Of a DNA stretch of 55,293 bases, positions 48,908-55,293 are shown piece after piece. The stretch spans positions 1 to 55,293 of the forward strand of contig JAEYRX010000025.1 of assembly GCA_023435225.1 (NCBI GenBank), read 5' to 3'. The notes under the pieces are model-generated. The model saw nothing but the letters and a program-made list of their open reading frames with translations, was not told the DNA's origin and did no database searches. How positions within the stretch are numbered: position 1 is the stretch's first letter; every line of letters starts with the position of its first letter. The stretch comes from Bacillota bacterium. Its GTDB lineage: Bacteria > Bacillota > UBA4882 > UBA8346. The position numbers and the translations under genes are program-made.

Positions 48908-49564
48908 ATGACACGTGAAGGGCTTGATAAATCATTAAGCGAGTTGCAGCAAGAATTATTGCTAATGGGAAGTATGGTTGAGGAATCCATTCATATGGCA
49001 GTAGAATCTTTAGCCAAACAAGACTTGGGAGTAGCCCAAAAAATTATCGACGGTGACGATCTGATTGATGATTTGTCCCGAAAAATAGAAGAAGACTGTA
49101 TCCGGTTAATTGCTTTGCAACAGCCTATTGCCCGTGATTTACGGGTTATTACTACTGTATTAAAAACGGTTACCGATCTTGAACGGATCGCTGATCATGC
49201 TACCAATATTGCCGAAATTACTCAACGAATCGGGAATACTCCGTTAATCAAACCATTAATTGATATCCCCAGGATGGCCCGGATGGCTGAAGCTATGGTA
49301 AAAGATAGTTTAAAAGCTTTTATCGACCGTGATGTCGATTTTGCCAAAGCTACTTGTTTACGCGACGATGAAGTCGACAAGTTATATGAAGCTTTATTGA
49401 ATGAACTTACCGGATTTATTATGGCCGGTGGTGAAGCCGAAAGGGTTGCTCAATCGATGAATTTATTATTTGTAGCCCGTTATCTGGAAAGAGTGGCCGA
49501 CCATGCCACTAACATTGGGGAAAGAGTAATTTATTTGGTAACAGGAAGGTCGGAACGGTATTAA
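48908..49564 (+). CDS. phoU: PhoU, negative regulator of phosphate uptake signalling
   Basis: 218 residues, two three-helix PhoU repeats (about 10-100 and 115-210) with the metal-binding EDCIRLIALQQPIARDLR and AERVAQSMNLLFVARYLERVADHATNIGE motifs. It connects PstB with the PhoR sensor and damps signalling when phosphate is plentiful. A GGGGTGATATC ribosome site precedes the ATG. Confidence 0.95.
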   Translation: MTREGLDKSLSELQQELLLMGSMVEESIHMAVESLAKQDLGVAQKIIDGDDLIDDLSRKIEEDCIRLIALQQPIARDLRVITTVLKTVTDLERIADHATNIAEITQRIGNTPLIKPLIDIPRMARMAEAMVKDSLKAFIDRDVDFAKATCLRDDEVDKLYEALLNELTGFIMAGGEAERVAQSMNLLFVARYLERVADHATNIGERVIYLVTGRSERY

Positions 49565-49592
49565 CTGTAAACCTCAAACAGGGGTGAATTAA

Positions 49593-50285
49593 ATGGCTAA
49601 ACAGATATTAATTATCGACGACGAACCGATGATTGTTGAATCGGTTAGTTATAACCTTAAGCAAGAGGGTTATGACGTCATATCCGCCTATAATGGTGAA
49701 GTAGGGCTCCAACTTGCCCAGACTAAAGATGTCGATCTGATTTTACTGGATTTGATGCTTCCCGGAGTTAATGGGTTGGAGTTATGCCGGCAGATACGGC
49801 AACAATCCAGTGTGCCGATTATCATGTTAACCGCCAAAGAAGGCGAGATCGACCGGGTCTTAGGTTTGGAGCTCGGGGCTGACGATTATGTAACTAAACC
49901 TTTTAGTATGCGTGAGTTGATGGCCAGAATCAAATCGGTTCTGAAGAGAACTTCTCCCAATGGTCCGGGAATGGCTGAACAAGCCAAGGTTATTGTCTCC
50001 GGTGATTTACAAATCGATTTATTAGGGCATGAGGTTACCAACAAAGGAGAGGCCGTTAGTCTCTCCAGTAAGGAATACGAACTCTTGCGAATATTGGCCA
50101 GCCATCCCGGACAGGTTTTATCAAGAGAACAATTACTCAATCTGGTTTGGGGCAATGACTTTTATGGTGATAACCGGACCGTCGATGTTCATATCCGTTG
50201 GCTACGTGAAAAGATTGAAAAAGACCCCGGTGAACCTCAATATATCTTAACTGTCCGGGGAGTGGGGTATAAGTTTAAGAAGTAG
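49593..50285 (+). CDS. phoB: Phosphate response regulator (OmpR/PhoB family)
   Basis: 230 residues. Receiver domain with Asp9/Asp10, phospho-acceptor Asp53 (LLDLMLPG), Thr in LTAKEG and Lys in VTKPFS; OmpR-type winged helix (about 130-228; LSSKEYELLRILASHPGQVLSREQLL, NRTVDVHIRWLREKIE). It would bind the 11-base-step TTAA boxes. Located 28 bases after phoU and before the sensor kinase; Bacillus workers would call it phoP. Confidence 0.95.
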   Translation: MAKQILIIDDEPMIVESVSYNLKQEGYDVISAYNGEVGLQLAQTKDVDLILLDLMLPGVNGLELCRQIRQQSSVPIIMLTAKEGEIDRVLGLELGADDYVTKPFSMRELMARIKSVLKRTSPNGPGMAEQAKVIVSGDLQIDLLGHEVTNKGEAVSLSSKEYELLRILASHPGQVLSREQLLNLVWGNDFYGDNRTVDVHIRWLREKIEKDPGEPQYILTVRGVGYKFKK

Positions 50286-50472
50286 TTGACAGTTGACAGT
50301 GTACAGTTTACAGTTAAAATATTAAATACTTGGATATTATTTGACTGTCAACTGACAACTCTTAACTCGTGACTTATTTAAAAGTGTATAGTGTATGGTT
50401 TACAGTTTATAACATAGTTGTTTTGAAGGATGTTAACTGTCAATTGTCAACTGTAAACTGATAACTAATAAA
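50284..50472. repeat. GTTGACAGTT repeats between phoB and phoR
   Basis: AGTTGACAGTTGACAGTGTA and ACAGTTTACAGTT at the left; ACTGTCAACTGACAACTC in the middle; AACTGTCAATTGTCAACTGT at the right. Several alternative long hairpins can form between arms of both orientations. It separates the regulator from its sensor gene. Confidence 0.75.
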
Positions 50473-50482
50473 GGGGGCTGCT

Positions 50483-52249
50483 ATGAAATTTAGGACACGG
50501 CTCTTTCTTTTTTATATTATTGGCGTTGTTTTAATGACCTTCTTTTTAGCGGCATACTTTGTTAATTTTGAGGAAAACAGAGTCCGTAAATCCTGGTATG
50601 AGAATCAATTGATCCAGGCCAAATTAATTGCGGCGCATTTTACGAATGAGGCTCAATTACGGGACCCAAGAGTAGTTTCCCAAACAGTAGCCCGCCTTGC
50701 TAAAGTTAATGACGGTAGAATTACTATTATCGATGCCGGCGGGAAAGTACTGGGCGATTCTATGTATGATTATAAGAAAATGGCCAATCATCTGAACCGG
50801 CCGGAGATTCAAGATGCGATTTCAGGTAAAACCGGTAGCGCCAGCCGTTATAGTCAGACTATCGAACAGGACTTGATTTATGTTGCTTATCCAATAAAAA
50901 TTAATGATAAAATTGTCGGCGTTGCCAGGGTCGCTAAAGAACAAATTGCTTTAAACCAATTATTTTTACGATTAAAAATATTAACCGTCGGCAGCATATT
51001 GTTAACAGCCGGACTGGCACTGTTTTTCGGCGGATTTGCCATGAAAAGGCTTACCGAGCCGATATTGGATTTAATCAGAATGGCCCAGCGAATCACTAGT
51101 GACGATTTGTCGGCCCGAGTGCGATATTTTGGACGGGATGAACTAGCCGAATTGGGTTTAGTCTTTAATAGCATGGCGGAGAGATTGGAGACTTCCTTTG
51201 GAATCATTAAGGACGAAAAACGAAAACTGGAAGTAATTCTGGAGAATCTGGTCGATGGAATTTTAGTGTTGGACCGGGAATTGAAGGTTATTTTAGCTAA
51301 CCCGGCCGCCCAAAAAATTCTTGGTCTTAATCCGCATAACATTCATGGTAGGCCTATTTTAGAAGCAGTATTGAATTATCATTTAATGGGGTTGATTCAA
51401 GAAGTCAATAAAGCTAAAACCACCTTTGAAAGCGAATTATCGCTCTACTATCCCCAGAATAGACAAGTACAAGTATTTTTAGCCCCATTAAAAGATGATT
51501 ACGGAAAATTAGTGGGTTCAATCGTAGTTCTGAATGATTTAACCCAATTGCGCCGTTTGGAACGGGTAAGACAAGATTTTGTTGCTAATGTTTCACATGA
51601 GCTGCGCACCCCGATTACGGCAGTTAAAGCTATGACCGAGACTTTACTAAGCGGAGCCTGGCAGGAACAAGAAATGTTATTACGATATCTACGGGCGATC
51701 GATCAAGAGAGCGACAGACTTACCAACTTGGTTAATGATCTGCTGGAACTGGCTAAACTTGATTCCAAAGTTGCCGATAATCATGAAGCATTTGACCTGA
51801 CCGGATTAATCGAAGAGGTGCGGGAACGGTTTGTTCCGGTAAGTGGAAATACTCCAAATCTGCAAATCCATTATCCGGACGGCAATCTACCGTTAATCGA
51901 TGCCAGCCGTGACCGGATTAAACAAGTATTAATCAATTTATTGGATAATGCTTTTAAATATACTCAACCCGGCGGACAGGTCAGTATATCAATTCAATCG
52001 GATGGGTCATATTTAAAAGTAGCAGTTGCCGATACGGGTATTGGAATCCCCCAGGATGACTTGGGGCGGATCTTTGAACGGTTTTACCGGGTAGATAAGG
52101 CCAGATCCCGTGATAAAGGCGGTACCGGCTTGGGATTATCCATTGTTAAGCATATTGTAGAGTCGTATGGCGGTAAAATTGAAGTTGAGAGTGAATTAAA
52201 TAAAGGTTCAGTATTTACTTTCACCTTGCCGGTTAAAAACATAGATTGA
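50483..52249 (+). CDS. phoR: Phosphate sensor histidine kinase PhoR
   Basis: 588 residues: membrane span (7-27), external PhoR-like domain (about 30-160), second span (about 165-187), HAMP (about 188-240), PAS (about 245-350; LVDGILVLDRELKVILANPAAQKILG), HisKA with His372 in VSHELRTPI, and HATPase (NLLDNAFKYT, DTGIGI, GGTGLGLSIV). It phosphorylates the upstream regulator under phosphate limitation. AAAGGGGG precedes the ATG. Confidence 0.95.
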   Translation: MKFRTRLFLFYIIGVVLMTFFLAAYFVNFEENRVRKSWYENQLIQAKLIAAHFTNEAQLRDPRVVSQTVARLAKVNDGRITIIDAGGKVLGDSMYDYKKMANHLNRPEIQDAISGKTGSASRYSQTIEQDLIYVAYPIKINDKIVGVARVAKEQIALNQLFLRLKILTVGSILLTAGLALFFGGFAMKRLTEPILDLIRMAQRITSDDLSARVRYFGRDELAELGLVFNSMAERLETSFGIIKDEKRKLEVILENLVDGILVLDRELKVILANPAAQKILGLNPHNIHGRPILEAVLNYHLMGLIQEVNKAKTTFESELSLYYPQNRQVQVFLAPLKDDYGKLVGSIVVLNDLTQLRRLERVRQDFVANVSHELRTPITAVKAMTETLLSGAWQEQEMLLRYLRAIDQESDRLTNLVNDLLELAKLDSKVADNHEAFDLTGLIEEVRERFVPVSGNTPNLQIHYPDGNLPLIDASRDRIKQVLINLLDNAFKYTQPGGQVSISIQSDGSYLKVAVADTGIGIPQDDLGRIFERFYRVDKARSRDKGGTGLGLSIVKHIVESYGGKIEVESELNKGSVFTFTLPVKNID

Positions 52250-52267
52250 AAGCAAAAAAATATTTGC

Positions 52268-52353
52268 CACAGAGGCACAGAGACACAGAGGATTTTAATA
52301 ATATTTTTCTCTGTGTTTTTAGTTTTTTACTCCGTGTCTCAGTTCCTCAGTGT
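52268..52353. repeat. CACAGAGGCACAGAGACACAG inverted repeat
   Basis: CACAGAGGCACAGAGACAC (52268 onward) and the reverse arm CTCCGTGTCTCAGTTCCTCA (about 52330-52353) form an imperfect long hairpin after phoR. A related CTCTGTATCTCCGTGTC arm lies at 24964-24980. Similar intergenic sequences are widespread in unrelated bacteria, from memory. Confidence 0.65.
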
Positions 52354-52492
52354 TGAATTATTATATTTCTCCAGAGATTATTCTCTGGTTTTTTAATTTT
52401 TTCGGCATAATTTGAAGACATAAAAGCAGTTTAGCAGGAGTGTAATAAAAATTGTTTTTTTTGGGAATGCTGCATAGTGGAGGGAGAATTAT

Positions 52493-53653
52493 TTGCAGTA
52501 TAAAAAAACGGTATTATTTGGCATATTTCTGATTGTTGTTTTTATGATTGGCGGTACTATTGGTTATGGATTTGATATTAATGCTCGTTCGGCGATCTTA
52601 ATGGAAGCGTCAACCGGGAAAATATTATATGCCCAAAACGAACATCATAGAGTTCCTCCGGCTAGTGTTACTAAAGTTATGACTATGCTCTTAATTATGG
52701 AAGCAGTACATAATAAACGGATCAGCTGGGACGATAAAATACCCACGTCAGCCAATGCGGCGGGAATGGGAGGCTCACAGGTTTATTTAAAAGAAGGGGA
52801 AGAATATCCATTAAGAGAGATGTTTAAAGCTATATCCGTAGTCTCAGCTAACGATGCCAGCGCCGCTGTGGCCGAATATCTTTACGGTTCAGTTGAAGAA
52901 TTTGTGGCAGTCATGAATAAAAAGGGTCAAGAATTGGGGTTAAAAGATACCCATTTTGCCAATGAGACTGGTCTTCCTGATCCCTATCATTATAGCAGCG
53001 CCTATGATTTGGCGATTATCTCCAGAGAGTTGTTAAAATACCCGGAAGTATTAAAGTTTACTTCAATCTGGCTTGATAATTTTCGAAATGGCGAATTTGT
53101 TTTACGAAACACCAACGAATTAATCAAAGTATACCGGGGAGCCGATGGATTAAAGACCGGTCATACGGATGAGGCAAAGTTTTGTCTGTCGGCTACTGCT
53201 AAAAAAGGTGACTTTAGGTTACTAAGTGTAATTATGGGAGCTGACAGCGATCCCCAAAGAGTGTCTGAAACTAAGCGCTTACTTGATTACGGTTATCGAA
53301 ATTACCAATGGGATATGGTTGAAAAAGCCGGCGCCAATGTGGGTGAAATATCCCTTAATAGCGCTCAACCCCGGGATATTCCGGTTAAAATATACTCCAA
53401 CTTGGGAGTGGTGGTTGAACGGGGAACCGACCAATTAATAAAGACCAGACTAATACCTAAAAATAATGTAAAGTTGCCTATTAGACCGGGGGAGGCTATT
53501 GCTTCCTTTGAAGCAATTATTAATGGAAAAGTGGTTGGAAGTACGAATGGATACTCCACTATAGATGTTAAACAAGCTAATTTTATTGTGCGTTGGTGGA
53601 GATCCTTTGTGGGTTTTATCGGACACTTGTTTACTTTCAGAGTTCAGAAGTAG
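52493..53653 (+). CDS. D-alanyl-D-alanine carboxypeptidase (DacF/PBP5-type)
   Basis: 386 residues: signal peptide (about 1-26), serine transpeptidase-like domain with SVTK (Ser58-Lys61), SAND and KTGHTD, then the PBP5 C-terminal beta domain and a hydrophobic/amphipathic end (FIVRWWRSFVGFIGHLF) that anchors it in the membrane. It trims pentapeptides in peptidoglycan. The TTG has GGAGGGAG seven bases upstream. Confidence 0.95.
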   Translation: MQYKKTVLFGIFLIVVFMIGGTIGYGFDINARSAILMEASTGKILYAQNEHHRVPPASVTKVMTMLLIMEAVHNKRISWDDKIPTSANAAGMGGSQVYLKEGEEYPLREMFKAISVVSANDASAAVAEYLYGSVEEFVAVMNKKGQELGLKDTHFANETGLPDPYHYSSAYDLAIISRELLKYPEVLKFTSIWLDNFRNGEFVLRNTNELIKVYRGADGLKTGHTDEAKFCLSATAKKGDFRLLSVIMGADSDPQRVSETKRLLDYGYRNYQWDMVEKAGANVGEISLNSAQPRDIPVKIYSNLGVVVERGTDQLIKTRLIPKNNVKLPIRPGEAIASFEAIINGKVVGSTNGYSTIDVKQANFIVRWWRSFVGFIGHLFTFRVQK

Positions 53654-53772
53654 GAAGCTATAATTCAGCATAAAAGCCGAAAATTCGAACTTATTTTATG
53701 AAGTTATCTGAATTCCGTCTTCTGTATTCAATTTACATACTTAATATCTTAGTTAAAGAAAGGAAATCGGTT

Positions 53773-54756
53773 ATGTTTAAATTCTTAAAGTATATTCTGA
53801 TAGTTGATCTATGTGCCTTAATGTTGGGAATTATTCCGATGACAGCCTCGGCGGCGGACCTTTTGCGGATTGGTTCCCGCGGTAAAGCGGTGATCGAAGT
53901 TCAAGGATATTTATATCGCCTGCATTATATGAGAAGAAGGCCTGATGGGTATTATGGCAGAATGACCGCAGAAGCCGTTAAATCATTTCAACTTGAACAA
54001 TCGCTAACTCCCGACGGAATAGTTGGAATAATAACTTGGACCGCCTTAAAGGAAAGTATTAATACCAAAAAACAGGTGATTGAACATACGGTTGCACCGG
54101 GAGAAACTTTAGCTGAAATTGCTGAAAGATATAATTCGTCAATTACGGCTATTATGATAAAAAATAAACTATCCGGTAACGAAGTAAAAGAAGGTCAGGT
54201 ATTAATCATCCCTACCGGATTGGATGTTACCCGGATTTCTTCCCGGGGAAGAATAGGCGGGGTTCAAGTAATTCCTTGGTCGATTGTTAATCAATTATGG
54301 GAAAGAGGCGAAAATGCCACTGTTATTGATGTAGAAACCGGACAATCATTTAGAGTCCGGCGGTTGTATGGTATTTACCATGCTGATATAGAACCTTTGA
54401 CCAAAGAAGATACGGAAATTATGAAAACAATATACGGGGGGAAATGGAGCTGGTCAAGGAGATCGGTAGTAGTTCAATTACGTAACCTACACATAGCTGC
54501 TTCGATAAACGGTATGCCTCATGGGGGACAATCGATATTTGACAATGATTTTAACGGTCAGTTTTGCGCTCATTTTTTAGGAAGCAGAGTGCACCAGAAC
54601 GGCAAAGTTGACCCGGACCATCTGGCTATGATTAAAAAAGCGGGGAATGTGAATCTTGGTATCCTAATAACCGGATCTTATCAAAAGGGGATTACACCTA
54701 TCCAAACCGTCAATAGTATAAGGACTTATAATTTACCAATTAATAAAAAATATTGA
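53773..54756 (+). CDS. Secreted PG-binding/LysM protein with conserved C-terminal domain
   Basis: 327 residues: signal peptide (1-29), PG_binding_1 (about 31-88; GSRGKAVIEVQGYLYRLHYM, DGYYGRMTAEAVKSFQ), LysM (about 101-145; HTVAPGETLAEIAERYNSSI), then about 170 residues with INGMPHGGQSIFDNDF and FCAHFLGSRVH. The His/Gly/Cys pattern of that part recalls L,D-transpeptidase (YkuD) active sites, but order and spacing differ, so enzymatic activity is only a guess. AAAGGAAA seven bases before the ATG fixes the start; the frame is open 25 codons further up without a ribosome site. Confidence 0.85.
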   Translation: MFKFLKYILIVDLCALMLGIIPMTASAADLLRIGSRGKAVIEVQGYLYRLHYMRRRPDGYYGRMTAEAVKSFQLEQSLTPDGIVGIITWTALKESINTKKQVIEHTVAPGETLAEIAERYNSSITAIMIKNKLSGNEVKEGQVLIIPTGLDVTRISSRGRIGGVQVIPWSIVNQLWERGENATVIDVETGQSFRVRRLYGIYHADIEPLTKEDTEIMKTIYGGKWSWSRRSVVVQLRNLHIAASINGMPHGGQSIFDNDFNGQFCAHFLGSRVHQNGKVDPDHLAMIKKAGNVNLGILITGSYQKGITPIQTVNSIRTYNLPINKKY

Positions 54757-54838
54757 CTCCGTGAGTTGATAAAAGGCTTAAAGTAATTTTGCAGAAATGT
54801 TCATTTATCATATCTTGATCTTTTATATCTTTTTTTAA

Positions 54839-54877
54839 GTGTGGGCAGAAATCCTATAGATTCTGCCCATACTTATT
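54839..54877 (+). terminator. Terminator after the LysM gene
   Basis: GTGGGCAGAA (54841-54850) and TTCTGCCCAT (54861-54870) with a 10-base loop, then ACTTATTTT. Confidence 0.8.
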
Positions 54878-54922
54878 TTGGTTAAAAAATCTGCAAAAGT
54901 AAACTGATTTTTAATATTAATA

Positions 54923-55066
54923 CAACTTTCCCACCTTAAAATTATACGGTTAAGTCAACAGTTTGGAACATCAATTTTTAAAAAATCGTTGAAACTCTCG
55001 ATGTTTTCAAAAATCGATATTGATTGTATGACTAAACAGAAAGAGATTATTGAAGTGAGAAAGTTG
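54923..55066 (-). repeat. 144-bp inverted-repeat element, copy B
   Basis: CAACTTTCCCAC (54923-54934) to GTGAGAAAGTTG (55055-55066). Reverse complement of the element at 27450-27593, same length, with scattered substitutions some of which keep the stems. Flanks are AT-rich; no clear target duplication. Confidence 0.88.
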
Positions 55067-55293
55067 AATTATTAAGTTTTACCGAATTTAATTTAAAAGG
55101 TTAGCGCAGGATTTTTGGGTGTTTTCGAGAATAAACCGAAGTAAAATTAGATTAAATATTGGGGGATAGCGTGAAAAATACCGGATAAATAAAAAAGGGC
55201 GTGCGAAACTAAAGCCTTTAAGCAGTCTAAAAATCAAGACATGATTTAAGCCACGGAAATATCGTCGGTCTTTATAAGACCATTAGAAATAAG
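55067..55293. other. Window end, no feature seen
   Basis: AT-rich sequence with only very short frames and no ribosome site leading into a gene. I see nothing supportable here. Confidence 0.4.

Overview
The window looks like chromosomal DNA of an AT-rich, Gram-negative-walled (diderm) Bacillota. Bacillota signs: AbrB/SpoVT- and PadR-type regulators, a SleB-type cell-wall hydrolase, strong AGGAGG ribosome sites with many TTG/GTG starts, and a Bacillus-style PhoP box of four hexamers at 11-base steps. Outer-membrane signs: a small beta-barrel protein, a Pal-type OmpA lipoprotein, a TonB-type protein and a beta-barrel-like domain fused to SleB. A Hydrogenispora/Limnochordia-like lineage would fit, but this is inference. 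No rRNA, tRNA, CRISPR array or intact insertion sequence was seen.

Layout. 1-3.6 kb: AbrB fragment, DUF998 membrane protein, a PadR-SDR operon with a perfect PadR operator, and two decayed LCM-family methyltransferase genes. 3.7-9.6 kb: metal and peroxide homeostasis (feoAB, fur with Fur box, a YibE/F transporter, a PerR-like regulator with its own box, a ferritin-like protein and a peroxiredoxin). 10-11.6 kb: two envelope proteins. 11.8-15.8 kb: a BlaI/BlaR-like unit in which the M56 protease carries TPR and discoidin (F5/8C) domains instead of a penicillin sensor; it is followed by a GH12-like secreted protein lacking the usual acid/base residue, and two matching operators sit at the same distance from two promoters. 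16-18.7 kb: an M16 protease pair (one active, one inactive). 18.8-23.1 kb: fabF with a MarR regulator, a HAD phosphatase, and a MarR/alpha-beta-hydrolase unit with twin operators. 23.9-26.9 kb: ankyrin-Pal, TonB, a cohesin-like protein and a tiny zinc ribbon. 27-33.2 kb: duplicated GH18 genes (one frameshifted) around a pabB-pabC fusion. 33.3-40.8 kb: accessory region with an AbiE toxin-antitoxin pair, a GC-rich helical-protein gene, a 21-bp minisatellite and a four-helix-bundle gene split by a hairpin element. 41.3-44.6 kb: GDPD, a membrane protein and an ABC-F ATPase. 45-52.2 kb: complete pstSCAB-phoU-phoB-phoR phosphate regulon. 52.5-54.8 kb: DD-carboxypeptidase and a PG-binding/LysM protein.

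Between the genes lies an unusual population of palindromic elements. At least six nested hairpins have different stem sequences but share an 8-nt apical loop (GGYWTTWR); two of them interrupt a gene, and removing 178 bp restores its frame exactly. A second, unrelated 144-bp element is present in two inverted copies. Two regulators (PerR-like and MarR) have consensus promoters placed so that transcription should begin at or very near the start codon, implying leaderless mRNAs. The two leads most worth following are the BlaI/M56-discoidin/GH12-like unit and the constant-loop hairpin family.
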